Of a DNA stretch of 64,000 nucleotides, positions 22,519-34,294 are shown piece after piece. Each line of letters starts with the position of its first letter. Within the stretch, counting starts at the first letter, position 1. The stretch covers positions 1 through 64,000 of the forward strand of contig MU858128.1 in NCBI GenBank assembly GCA_033297075.1. The letters run 5' to 3'. Below the pieces are notes generated by a model. It had not been told where the DNA came from and did no database searches. It saw nothing but the letters and a program-made list of their open reading frames with translations. The translations under genes were made by a program, and so were the position numbers. The stretch comes from Rhypophila decipiens. Lineage: Eukaryota; Ascomycota; Sordariomycetes; Sordariales; Naviculisporaceae.

Positions 22519-25500
22519 GGCGAAGCGATTCGGACGAGATGTGGCGATGAGAAGCACACCGGAAAGGGGCACGATCGTCCCGACTCAGAGAGTACCAGAC
22601 TTTGACCGCCCAGGAGACGAGAATATGGAAACAAATTCTAGATCCCCACAAGTCACACCCAAGTCGCGGTCTGCTCTCCACTCGAGCTGGGCAGTGGCAA
22701 TTGGTCCAGGGCCACGAAGAGATATCTCATGGCAGGGCCTGGGAGATTGCAGGTCCTCCACGCATCTCGCGGAGAGGAAGAGAGAGAAGAGTTTGCTGGC
22801 CAAAGAGTCCAGGCGAGATGTTGGTGTAGCTCTCGAGCGCGGAGTGCTACCTGGAGGGTTGCAAATCTTGATCGATCGGGGGGACGATACCGTACTTGGT
22901 TGAAAGTGAGCTAAGCCTGAATATTTGGCATACCACCTTGGCCCTCAACAGGAATAATCGACGACTGGGGACAGGGCCAAACACGAGCCAGACCAGCGTT
23001 TTCGGCGCCCTGTTGTGGGGTAAAAAGGTGCGGCCTTCTTCCCTAGTCAGGTGGAGGTCGGAGAGGCGATGGGATGGACGAGCAGGGAGCCCCGGGCGAT
23101 ACCGAGAGGATACCACTCAGCCGATACAGCAACTGTTGGATCCTCGCTCAAAACTCAACGCGGGGGATGCATCTAATGGCTAGAGGAGGGAGATGTACTG
23201 TAGCACGCGCCGGTAGCAGTCCAGTAGGGTAAGGTAGGCTGAGTGGCAGGTAGTAACAGAACCAGCAAGCGGAGGACCAGAAGAGGACTCTTTCGGCTCA
23301 CCCGCAATAAGCCATGCAGCCAATATACGGAGAGTGCTATTCTACGGCGTAGAAGAGTGAATGACAGGATTGGCGGTATATGGGGAGCATAAGAGGAGGG
23401 TAGCTTAAATTTGGACTTAGGGGGGCAGAATAGATTGATAGTGGAGAGTGATGCCTCTGGGTCTGGGACGCTTGAAAAGGAGGGCCGAGAGATTGATGAC
23501 CGGAATAAGAAAAAGAAGAATCTTGACAACGCTCGTCGGGCTTTTCTCTCATGCTACTTTACGTGCCCGCATCCGTAGATATCTTGGCCGCGAGAGAGTT
23601 GAAAGGGGTCAAATACTGTACCAGCCACTTGGCCGTCGTGCAACATTCAGTCCTCTCCGCTTTTCTTGGGTCTGGAGTCCCATGGAGATATCCAACACCT
23701 TCAGCTTGGCTAGGTCGAGCCCTGGTTGTGCACATCCAACAGAGCCTGAGCCTGTGGTTACCCTAAAATTCGAAGAGCATCGTGGTTGCATATGCACGCA
23801 CCGCACATGCTGTTGAGGCAGGTAAGACACTTGCTCGCATGGCGAAGAGGTAGTAGAGAGGGGGGCAAAGCCACAGCCTGCACACCACAGTGACTGCTGA
23901 CCACACACCTCGACCTGTCACACACCCACTCCGGACGAGAGGCTTTCTCCCCACTACGGAGCACTCGGTTTCGATGCTGGAGAAACAGCGGAGACTCGGT
24001 CCAGCCAACAGGACGACGTCCTGGTTCCCCCAAATTTTCGGGGATAAGTGGGAGACGTACATATCCATACAGCGTACAAGGCTCGACCTCAAACTTGGGT
24101 ATTGCACAGATGGTGCCGTCTTTGTACGAAATAGACATGCCTCTGCTTGCTGACCGCCGTTGCAAAAGGATGTGGTCTTGCTGTCGTGAGCAATCTCCAG
24201 GCGGGAAGCCGAACGCTGGAAGCACAAAGCCTCGAAAAACCTGGGGCAGTCAAACAGCGGAGTCGAAGCGCTGAGGAGGCACAATGGTTCTGTGCACACG
24301 CACACTGCTACGGTACGGATCCTCCCAGGCTCCGTACATGTACATACAGTACATACCTGATGCCCCGCCTCATAATCCCCGGCCCCAGTCTATGTATTGA
24401 CCCCAGTCCCCAGTCTCCCCAGTCTTGACTCTTTGGGGTCAAGCACCCGCCCACTTCAAAAGTGCTGGAATTGGAAAATTCCGAGAATACGCCGGTACCG
24501 TAACATCCATTATACACGTGTATCTTAGGTACAAGGCGACCGGGTATTTGTTCCAGTCGGAAAGGTTCTTGGTCGTAAGGAGATGGCTCCCTGTTGGGGA
24601 CAACACTGGGCTTGACTCTGTACTTGACAGAACAAGATCTATTTTCCAAGATTGCAAGACGATCTGGCGGTTTGAGGCATGCCACTTCTGAGTCTTAAAG
24701 CCGGTACTGTAACGTTATGTCGCGATGTTGTTTGATACAGAGGATGCCAAGAAGTCGAGGCGAAAAGCGACGAGCGACAGGTAAAGACTTCCAGAGTTCG
24801 GTTCGGAGAGTTAGGGGTATGACGCTACATGGCCCCGGCACGGGACCAAACGAGAGAGGAATTCTTAAGTAAATTTAATCAAATTAGGAAATAACTGCTC
24901 GATGTTGAGAAGTTCTTGGTTGAGCACGTGTTGGTTGAATCAAGACTCGCGTGGAAGGCAGAACGAGGAGATGGTAATTGGCGTAGAGACTCGTCGATCG
25001 GCACACATCCGGCAGCGATATTGTCAAGTCGCACCTGCTGTTGTTCACTCAAGCTGTACCTACCTCGACAGATATTCTGTGCTGCAAGCTATTACCCTTT
25101 GCGGATCGGCTGCGCCTGCCTTGTGGGAAATCTGACTTTATAGCGAGTGGAGAGAAAAGCGTCGTGACATCTCGAATGTTTTTCCAAGGGTCACGAATGA
25201 CGTGCGACTTCCTCTTCGTGCAGACAGTGTCTTTTGATTCCCATTTGCAGCGGGGCCAACACCGTGTTTCTCCCATTATATCCTTTCTTTACCTGGACTT
25301 CTGCTTTCACCGTACAGAGTGTACATGCAGCTCCTCCTCGATATTCCAGACGCCGCTGTCGTAACCATTTTCCCCAGATTTTATATGAAGATTGTTTCTG
25401 TGCTTAATTCAGATTCGTCCTGTCGGCGCTTTTTGACCAATAGTCCGGCCCCGCTCCGCTCCACCCTCATCGTGGCCCTGATCCTCCCGGTCTTACCTCC

Positions 25501-28500
25501 CCCGCACTACCGAAGATCCCACGAGACGCCTTACCTCCGGGTATACCGGTATCCTGCTTTCGACAGCACTTTATCTCGCTCATGCTCTTCCTAGACACAT
25601 TCAATGCAGGAATTACCACATCCAAACGACCACTCCATCAGCAATGTTTCTTCCGCCAGCAGGCAACACACGCTCAATAAAGATGTGCGACCTTTGCCAA
25701 CACGGGCCTAGCTTGACAATGCATTGAATATAAAGAAGCTTCTCTGCTATCTTCTCTTGCATGTCATACTAAGCTATTATATGCGGTAACACTGTCGCCA
25801 CCCTGGATTTGGACAAACCGAGAGCGACGTCGTTATCCATTGTTCATCGACTCCTGGGTCTTTCACTGACCGCTCGTCGATCACCTCCTGATTATTGAAC
25901 TCTCAAACTCGCTCGTCGCCCACCGACTGCAAGAACTCTACATCAGCTCCCTAGCCCTGGTCAAGAATCGCGACGAAAGCCAGCACCAGAAATCACAAAA
26001 GCCACAGAGCAACCTTGCGGAAACCCGGCTGCGTCGGCTCGCAACTTGGGTCGATAGAAATGATACATATTCTGGTCCGAGTATCAACCTGTCACGACGG
26101 TCGACTTCAACTCATTGGTCGCTTTTTTGGCAGGTCACAACCCAAGACAGGCGGAGAGGGTGTGAGAAGACAGAGACTGGACAATAGTCTGTCCTATCCG
26201 GGCCCGTCTTGGTTTGTGCTACCACCCTTGATCCCTCGACCATCAAACTCGGCCGGCCGCTGCACGTAGCCCACCATCCAAGGTGGGTTACACGGCTCGA
26301 TTCGATCCGTCATTGCCAGGAGCCATTTTCCAAATTGTCGTCTTCATATTGGCCTGCCCCTCCGACAATTATCCGCAGCTCTGAGCTTCAGGTATTTAGG
26401 TGACTTGCATAGACGCCACCCCTCAGCTTGCATCTGCGTCACCCGTCCCTCTACCCCTGTGGTAGCCCGGGCACCCTCCAATCTCCTGGTCTAGACCTCA
26501 GCCTGTCGAGATAACAAGTGGAATACGGATAGATATTGTACTGATATCACGTCTTCAGACCTCCTTTCTGTTGACCGGCCGTGGCCGCTTACTCAGGATA
26601 TCCAATCTCGATGACATGACGCCCAGACCTGGCCCAGGCTACCGGTTTATACCTTGGGCAGAATTCCATTCGGGCTGGAGATTTGGAGGAGAAAGTCTAC
26701 AGAAAATGCCACCCTGATCTCGCTGTGGACTTGGTGGTAATATCGTGGCACATGGTCTCCGCGATGTTGGGCCGTATTTGCACCGGAGTTCGTCCCAGTG
26801 TGCGAGCCACCCATTCCTTCGGACGATATTGCCCTTGCACGCCTACCCAGTCTGTTGTATCCAGCTAGGTTGATCATCTAGTGATGGGATACAGGCTCAA
26901 ATGCTCCTCATTGCACTCTCCCTCAACAGCACTTACCGAGTAGGAAAGTTGCTCGTTCTCCGACAACAAAAGCCAGTCACGAGGCATTAGCTCCTCGCCA
27001 AATCATGCTGGCGCTGCCCATGGAGAGTGGCCAGCGTCGATATGGCTGGCTCTGGTATAAATCTCTCGGCGTCTTCTTTTGATGGCGAGCACATGGCCAA
27101 TCTGTGGGTGGATCCCAGCTCGCTACCGCCATGCATATTCTCACACCCGCATCACTCAAGAGCTCGAGGTAGCCAGGATTATGGAATGTTTTGTTTGACT
27201 CTTTCCCGAGTCTGTTTCTACACTGAAGCGATTGTCAGGGTGGAACCAAATCTGTCTTTGCTTCAGACACTGCAAGCAAGCGCATGCGTTCTTGTCCGAC
27301 CTCGAGCAATCCCACCACCCGGGACAGGCTCTCAAGTGCCACACGTCATGTACTGCACTGCGGTACGCGGTCCCTGAAGTCTTGCCTGCTATGTAAGCGG
27401 GAAGTTGCAGAGCCGTGCCATTTGCAACCCATTTTGTTCAAAAGGAAACTCTTTCCCTGGTTGATGCCTACAGATTATCATCAGCAGGAGCTCTCTCGGC
27501 GCATCAACCCGACGGCAGGTAGGCGGTGTTTATCAAGCAAGCAAAGCTGGCTGATCAAGCGGTCTCCTGTCTCTGATATATTTCATCCCACACAGTACAC
27601 TCTCACACAACCCACGGACAAGAACAGAAGGGGAAATGATCCGGAGAATTCTCGCACGTGTACATGCGGAATATATGCATACTTTATATCAGACCCCTGC
27701 GAAAGTCGCTGCCTTCTCTTCTCCAGCTTGTACAGGGGCTAAATTCCAAACAGGCTGATACTAGGAAGAACAAGAGAAGAAATGAAAGAAGGACACAAAA
27801 TCAAAAGAGGGGAGGACACGGTGTTGCGGGAGCGGAAGCGAACAGGAGAAGGGTATAGGTACAGTACCTTCCTCCGCTTCTTCCAGTAATGCATGGCTCG
27901 GTAGCCAATAGGGTATTATGAAATTACCCCTGTTCATTTTTCGGGTCATCGTACCGTGTCCGTTCGCCTGTCTAAAGTCGACTCTTTATTACCACGTTTA
28001 TTAACCAAGGCGTGAGATGGACAAGACAAACCAGACATTACAAGACAACATGTGTCAACCTGATGTGCACTCACACTCGCACTCACTCTTTTTCTTGCGA
28101 TGTGAAGACTGTACATCTTTATGCTCAAATATTCGATAATTTGCGAGCTTTACGTGTCCACATCCTGGAGGTTGCCTATTTGGGTACAGACTGGCACTGC
28201 CTATTCGACCGGTCGAGAGGAGGGCGCGACCGGCAAGGCAAGCGACATCCAATGATTTCCTCATGTTGGTACGTAGGTACGTACTGTACTTACTTCACAC
28301 GTATGTATCTGGGTCCGTATGTCCTTGCAGAAGATGGTAGTATTTTGGTGATATAGTTGGGATTCTGCAAACCTGTTCTTTTAGTGACCTTTCCTTTGGG
28401 TGCTCTTTCCCTAGTTTGTGTCTTCTTTTTGTCAGATTCATCATGCACACAAGTTTGAGCCAGGTAATTTGCCAACTTGACTCCGAGATCTTCACGACCT

Positions 28501-30379
28501 CATGAGGATCGATACTACACCCGCGATTTGAGTCATTACCTAGCAAAGTTAGCAGAGGTGGTAACAAGATCTATTGTAGATGGGGGTGATTCCACTAATA
28601 CCCCGGGAAGTAACTTGGAGCGTCTTGGAGAGGTCGAACAAGGTTGCAAAAAAAGTATGGGTAGTGTAGCATGAGTGCTGCTGTGTGTCAAAACAGGACA
28701 AAATGTCACGGTTGTATGGTACATACATACGTCCAAGGAGCAAAAATCACGGATAGATATCCGTACCATGTGTGTACCGGTGAACCATTTGTTCAAGTCA
28801 ACGGTTTGGATTGTTCCGGTTGTGGGTTTCTCGGCTTCAAAGCATCTTTGGTGATGATTCATGAGCGTTTCTTGTCTGATGGACTTGGATGAATTATACC
28901 TGGCTACCTACATGTACCATATGGACGGTACGGTTATGTAAATAGTTCGCTTCCCTCACATTGTCCGAGCCGAGTTTGTAAGGAAGAGGAACAGGAACGA
29001 CTTGTCATGCTCGCGCGCCTCAGGAAAGCAGTTACATACTGCCGGTATGTCTTGCAACGGACGTATAATTCCAACGCGTATAAATCACTTGCTTCGTACT
29101 AACGTCTTCTTTCCGATACAAGTGAGCAATGAGCAGTCAGCCTACATATGTATAACATTTCGAGGAGTAGAGTAAGTATTACAGCAGTACCGTGCACAGT
29201 TGCAGATCTCCCCGGAAAGAGCCCGAGTGTTAATGAGGATGGATATGGGGGGAGAAAATGAGCGGCTGTGAAGATAAACATGGACAAGGGTTCGGCCTTG
29301 ACAGCTGACGGATAACGAACGAACGAGTGCCATTGATGGGCATAAGTCTCGCCATGACAGTATAACCATATACGCCCCCCAAGTAACCATGAGCCGGTAA
29401 GCCATATACGGATCAAGCATAATGTAAGTACAATCATGGTCAATTTGAGAGCATATGCCCTGCTGGCTGGCTGTACGGGCGAGATCCAAATCGGAACCGA
29501 ACTCGCCATGGCGGGAACGACTCGGCTCCTTGCGGATCAAGTTGAGGTTCATAAACGAACGGAGAAATTTGTGAGATATTATTCATCCCCTCCAGAGTAA
29601 GGTATATATAAATCATCTTTTCCTCTATGGCATTGAGGTATTGGGGGGGGGGGGGGGGAGGGGAGGGGGGTTAAATATCTTCCTGCGTGCATTATTGGTT
29701 TCGAGCTAGATCGGTCTCTGTGTTTACCTACCTGCCGTTTTGGGACAACTTTTTTTTCTTCAGGATCGTTGGTTACAGTACCTGCGTATGGATAGCGCAT
29801 GGAGATATAAATAAGGTACTCGAAATTGGTAGCTTTGTTTACATTTCGCACTGGGGGGGGGGGGGGGTGTTGCCTAAGAATCGAGCAAGTGCGTGTACAT
29901 GTAGCAAAGAAGTTTACTATTCAAGTAAAGGGATCAGAAAAACAGATTATCAATTTCACGCCATCAACAGACATCGAGTGAGTGCCGACATGACGAGGGG
30001 GAGCAACCAGCCGTCAACCACCGACGCCGCGCAGAGACTTTATTGATCTAGATAGATAGCTCACGTCAGACTTGATCCAGCTCTTGGACGATGAAATCAC
30101 AGTCAGATATTTAATAACTGTCTTGTTTGCCTTGTTGTCAACTGAATCCTGTTGGATGACGACCGGCCATCTATCTTCTACACGCCCCCTTTTGCCTCTG
30201 GGGAGCTGTTTATGTGCCCCCTTCTGTACATGATTGCGTACTTAGTCCTAGGTGAATAGTTAGACAGGTTGACAACCAAAGTAGGTACATGTATGGAATC
30301 TTTAAGTTAGTTTAAAGCAAACAATGTAAGGATCCTTTCGCAGGCAGCAGGAGGCGGATAAGGGGTTCTTTCCCACATT
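22519..30379. other. Gene desert upstream of the Zn2Cys6 regulator
   Basis: No frame here convinces me as a protein gene. Frames reach 120-180 codons around 22.4-24.3 kb and 27.3-27.7 kb, but several overlap each other on both strands, some start at TTG, and none shows a domain. The part nearest 22.5 kb is probably promoter and long 5' UTR of the regulator. Poly-G tracts are listed separately. Long non-coding RNAs or intron-rich small genes cannot be excluded by eye. Confidence 0.45.
29643..29670 (+). repeat. Poly-G tract, potential G-quadruplex
   Basis: An uninterrupted run of about 16 G is followed by A, G4, A and G6. A second run of about 15 G lies at 29853-29867, and a shorter G4TG12 run at 31063-31079. 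The purine strand could fold as a G-quadruplex. The exact G count is prone to sequencing error. Confidence 0.8.
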
Positions 30380-30660
30380 TCCTTGGACGACGTAGTTGAT
30401 AGCTTGATCAGCGCCCATCAATCGTCCTACGGAAAATGCAAAAGGGGGCTTGAAGCCGCGGCGAAAATCAAACGCCCCCTCCACGATTTCAACGCGCGGC
30501 GCACCAACTACCAGAAAGAAGAGGCCCTACCGGTCGAGGATAAAGACGTCCCCAACACCAGGCGGGCGTATTTGCTTCCAGAGAGGAGAGGGCTGATGAC
30601 GTTCGACGGTAATACAAACTCATCAAGGGCTCGTCGTACCTTACCCATGTCGAATTAAAA
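30380..30660 (+). pseudogene. Decayed fragment of DBP8 (N-terminal part)
   Basis: An open but start-less frame of about 90 codons resembles DBP8 residues about 42-110. KEEALPVEDKDVPNT parallels [15 protein letters not shown], with AAAKIKRPLHDFNARRT against [15 protein letters not shown] just before it, and MTFDGNT against TTFESLG after it. In DNA, GAAAGAAGAGGCCCTACCGG aligns with 15119-15138 of the gene. Similarity is lost after about 30620, before the helicase motifs. It lies about 14 kb downstream of DBP8, and the other relic carries a different part of the gene. No function is expected. Confidence 0.7.
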
Positions 30661-31501
30661 AAACAAAAAGGGCAAGACGAACCGGAAGCGGATGACTGGA
30701 GAGGAATGGAAGCGCTGTGTTCCCAAGCATGCACAGCGCATACTATATGTTGTGTCCCAAGACAAACATACCCTGATTCCCAAGCACCACATGAACTACC
30801 TACTTACCTGCGAACCTTAGTTTCGTTGAGTAACAAACACTAGACCACAACAAACATGAAGGAAGCAAGTAACTAGTTATATAGAAACCGCGCACGACGA
30901 CCCCTTAACTCATGTTTATTGTCTCACATTACACTCGCTTCATCACTTCCTGCTGGCTGCTGCTGTGGATTCGATGAAAACGTTGTGTATTTATAAACGT
31001 ATGGATGACTCGCTTTCCTGGTTGCTAAAACGTTTCTGAAGTCTGATGTTGTGCTTCTTTTCGGGGTGGGGGGGGGGGGTTTGGCTTTGTAGTCCTTCGT
31101 TAACAGCTATTACTGGGAGCGGTTACGGCAACAATCTCATGGAAGAAAAGACGCGTATATGCCATCGGGTCAGGGACCACGGACACACATGGTCTCCTTG
31201 GGCTTGCTTGTACGGTCAGAACTTTTGGTTCATGGATGTCAGATTACGTCGAGGCCTTTGAGGATGGCGGTACGGGTGCCTTTCTGAATGCCGGTAGGCC
31301 TCTTTATCACCATGCGACAACCCAGTGGCTGAACAAGCCATGGTGGCTACTACTGCTCCGAGTTATTTAAAGGGTCTGGTCGACAGTCTGGAGCCGTCAC
31401 GCCTGTTGTAGGATATACCGAATGCCCAACAAGGAGTTTTGGCGTCCAGAGGGTTGAAGCAAGACTCCGTTTCTTGATCCCCCTTCGGCCCTTGATCAAG
31501 C
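30661..31501. other. Non-coding stretch before the 5S rRNA gene
   Basis: I see no gene. A G-rich run lies at 31063-31079, and a short 71-codon frame at 31046-31261 runs through it without recognisable content. Confidence 0.5.
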
Positions 31502-31620
31502 ACATACGACCATAGGCGCTGGAAAACTCAGGATCCCGTTTGCTCTCCCATCGATAAACCAGTGACCGCCAGATCAGTAGTCGGGTGGGTGACCACCGGC
31601 GAATCCCTGGTGTTGTATGT
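31502..31620 (+). rRNA. 5S ribosomal RNA (dispersed copy)
   Basis: The 119-nt stretch starts ACATACGACCATAG and ends GGTGTTGTATGT, so its ends pair as helix I. Conserved fungal 5S segments are present: GGAAAACTCAGGATCCCG, the loop-C-type GCTCTCCCATCGATAAACC, GGGTGGGTGACCACC and GCGAATCCC. Helix II can form between GGCGCTGG and CCAGTGACC with the bulged A typical of 5S. A T4 run about 20 nt downstream could end RNA polymerase III transcription. Single dispersed 5S genes are usual in filamentous ascomycetes. Whether this copy is expressed or is a slightly diverged pseudogene cannot be settled here. Confidence 0.88.
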
Positions 31621-31638
31621 GATCAGCCTCAAGTTCTC

Positions 31639-31642
31639 CTTT
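31639..31642 (+). terminator. Likely Pol III terminator of the 5S gene
   Basis: A T4 run (CCTTTTAA) about 20 nt past the 5S 3' end is followed by a T6 run a few bases on. These are the usual Pol III stop signals. This is position-based inference only. Confidence 0.5.
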
Positions 31643-32221
31643 TAATTTTTTATTTTGCTCTTGGTTCAAGAGCTGTCAAGTCCTTCTCTTGATTTGTTAG
31701 ATACCCGCCTCGAGTAGTGTGAGAGACAGGGCGTGGAGAGATAACCACGGACTGTTCAGGTCGTGGATCAGTCGTTAGCCTCCTTTTTCTCATTCTCTTG
31801 GTGCCACAGGGTTTCTGGATAAAGGAGACATATATGTAGTAAATACATGGGATTGGGCGATCAAGTCGAAATACGAGTTGAAGGAACCCCATGCTCCCTG
31901 GCCAACGTAATCCAGTGTTCACTGCTGTGGTCTAAACCAGGACGAGGAGGAAGGGACATCGCGAGTCTGTACGAATAGTGAAAATCAACCAAGAACAAGC
32001 GCGAACTGGCAGGCCAGGCGCTGTGGATGCTTTCCTAGATGATATACACAACCAACAACAAATGGCTCGGAGCTATGAATGAAAAAAACATGAAAGAGAT
32101 TTATTTGCTTTTTGCTGAGATCCCAGAAAACCAAGCTCGATAACGCCAATGCCAATGTAGCAACATAATAAGCAATCCAACGGAAATATACACGCAGCTG
32201 TCCATATCCGCAACACTCTCC
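31643..32221. other. Short intergenic region, KRI1 3' flank
   Basis: I see no gene. The 90-codon minus-strand frame at 31650-31922 is unrecognised. Confidence 0.5.
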
Positions 32222-34294
32222 CTACTCCTCATCGCCCTCAAAATCAGCCGCCGTAACAGCCTTCTTGCTCTTCTTAGATCTCTTCCTCTTCTTTTTCCTC
32301 TCACCCTCAACAACACCACCCTCATTCGCAGCCCCCTTCTCATTCTCAGCCCGATCCTGCATCTTGACATCCCCGTTGGCCGTCGTCCCATTCGCACCAG
32401 TAGCAGCACCCTCAACCTCAGTACCATCAAAACCCCAAGTAGGTCCCGTCCTCTCAAACTCGCGTCCAAAAGTCTCACGTCTCCACTCCCTCAAGCGAGC
32501 CTTCTTGCCAAGCCTCTTCTTGTCCTTGCGCTTCTTCTCCGCCTCACGGAACGGAGCGAGCTTCTTCAGCCCGGCGAACTCGTTCAGTGCCGCGTCGGAT
32601 GGAGCCAGGAGGATATCCCTCGCCGTCATGCCAAACACGTTGGGCGAGGTCTCGCGGTATCTGAAGCCGCCCACTTTGCCCTTGTTGTTTTTGGAAAAGA
32701 CAGTCGGGTTGTCGAGCTCCATCTTGGTGTCGACCAGTGCCTCGATCTTGGCGAGTTCGGCGCGGGCCTGTCGTTTAGCTTCGATCTTTTCCTTCTTGAG
32801 GTCCTTGGTTGTCTTGCGCTTCTTGGACGGGCGTTCCTCGTCTTCTTCCTCCTCGTCCTCGTCCGCATCTGCCTGGGCTTCTTCGCCGACAGGAGCAGAA
32901 TCTTCGTCGTCAGTGAGAGAAATGTCAGGTACCACTTCAGCGTCATCCACAAAGTCGGGGACGATGTCCTTGATATCGATATCGTCATCCCAGGTGGGCT
33001 TGGCAATCTTCTTTTTCTTCTTGCCGCCCTCGCCTTCCTCCTCGCTGGCCGACAAGTCCTCAGCCTCAGCTCCAGCGTAGTACTCATCACCAAACTGCTT
33101 CTTCATTTCCTCCTCCCACTTCTCATCAAAGTCATCGTCAAGCAGTTTAGCCCAGTCTTCTTCCTTGAGAGATTTGCCAGAGAGACCGGCGGCCTGCTTG
33201 ATCTTGGCGAGCTTCTCGGCAGCCTCGTCGACCTTTAATCTACGCAGACGGGCGCGTTCCTCGTCCCTCTGCTTCTTCTCGGCCTCCTTCTTCTCCTTCT
33301 CGAGGGCTCTCTGTCTCTTCCTGCCCTTCAATTCCTCTTTGCGCACGGAGCGAGCGGCCGCGGCATTTCTGGAGTAGGTCTTGAGGAATTCGTTGGCCTT
33401 GGTGGGATCCTCGAAGCGCATGTTATAGGCGTTCTCGAATTGGTCTGCAAGGTCGTCATCTTCACTTGACTCCTCGTCTGAGTCGAAAGCTTCCCACTTC
33501 GAGCCATTAGGCGGCGCCCATGCCTTGGAAGCCATGAACTTGCTTAGAAACTCCTCGGGGTTCTCGTCGGCCTTAGCAACGTCAACCTCCGTGAGTTTGA
33601 CGGGGGCAACCCGCGAAGGATGGACCCCGTCCTCGTTGAGCTTCGCTTGGGGCTTTTCAGCCTTCTGCAGGAAGGCATCGTCGTCACTCCATTCCTCATC
33701 GTCCTCCGCGACAGCGACAGCGTTGATTTCGGCCACGATGCTCTTTTTCAGATCATCCTGCGCTTGGTTGTATGTCGTGGGTTTTTGATCGTCATCCATG
33801 TCGGCGCCGACATCGCCGGCCATGTAGCGCTCGCGGTGGTAGTCGCGCAGCGTAACGGGCTTCTCGGTCTTTTCCTTTTCCGGCACGGATTCAGGGTCGA
33901 TAGGGGTAAAGAAGACAGCATTCTTGTCGTATATCCTGGGGTCTTTGTTCTTGATCGCTGCCAAAGTGGCCTTTATTTCTTCGTCAAGCTGCTCTGTGAC
34001 CAGGAAACCTTCGTCGTCCTCGGATTCGTCTGTTGACGACTCGTCGGACTCGTCGACGCCGCCACCTTTTGACTTGTATTTCTCCTCGAGCCTGTGGAGC
34101 TCCTCCCGCTTTTTGTTGTGCTCAAATCTGCGAGCATACTCTTCATTGATCTTCAGTTCTGGGCCCTCGTTGCCGTTGATCGTGGCACCGCCATCTTCCT
34201 GGTCGTCTTCGGATGAGGAATCGTCGAAGAGATTTTTGGAGACGGGTTCGGACTTGGCCTCCGCCTCCTTTTTCGATTTGGTTTTGCGTGGCAT
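32222..34294 (-). CDS. KRI1: Ribosome biogenesis protein KRI1
   Basis: A single exon encodes 690 residues. Kri1 is a nucleolar, essential factor that binds Krr1 and is needed for 40S subunit assembly in yeast. Seen: alternating acidic (SSSEDDQEDG, SDESSTDESEDDEG) and basic stretches, the Kri1 core FLKTYSRNAAAARSVRKEEL followed by a long Lys/Glu/Arg helix and LSGKSLKEEDWAKLLDDDF, and the C-terminal domain (GGFRYRETSPNVFGMTARDI and LKKLAPFREAEKKRKDKKRL). The tail is a lysine-rich nucleolar signal (KKKRKRSKKSKK). The ATG at 34294 has an AAC context. The frame extends 38 codons upstream without another ATG, so this is the first usable start. It is transcribed away from the Rab5 gene, 562 bp apart. 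Confidence 0.95.
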   Translation of the reverse strand: MPRKTKSKKEAEAKSEPVSKNLFDDSSSEDDQEDGGATINGNEGPELKINEEYARRFEHNKKREELHRLEEKYKSKGGGVDESDESSTDESEDDEGFLVTEQLDEEIKATLAAIKNKDPRIYDKNAVFFTPIDPESVPEKEKTEKPVTLRDYHRERYMAGDVGADMDDDQKPTTYNQAQDDLKKSIVAEINAVAVAEDDEEWSDDDAFLQKAEKPQAKLNEDGVHPSRVAPVKLTEVDVAKADENPEEFLSKFMASKAWAPPNGSKWEAFDSDEESSEDDDLADQFENAYNMRFEDPTKANEFLKTYSRNAAAARSVRKEELKGRKRQRALEKEKKEAEKKQRDEERARLRRLKVDEAAEKLAKIKQAAGLSGKSLKEEDWAKLLDDDFDEKWEEEMKKQFGDEYYAGAEAEDLSASEEEGEGGKKKKKIAKPTWDDDIDIKDIVPDFVDDAEVVPDISLTDDEDSAPVGEEAQADADEDEEEEDEERPSKKRKTTKDLKKEKIEAKRQARAELAKIEALVDTKMELDNPTVFSKNNKGKVGGFRYRETSPNVFGMTARDILLAPSDAALNEFAGLKKLAPFREAEKKRKDKKRLGKKARLREWRRETFGREFERTGPTWGFDGTEVEGAATGANGTTANGDVKMQDRAENEKGAANEGGVVEGERKKKRKRSKKSKKAVTAADFEGDEE

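Noticed and set aside
23758..24305. Overlapping 155- and 180-codon minus-strand frames
   Set aside because: Two frames overlap the same DNA with no domain or splice structure, so they look like chance frames in GC-balanced intergenic sequence.
27284..27742. 152-codon + frame starting at ATG
   Set aside because: Composition is not protein-like and nothing is recognisable; kept as non-coding.
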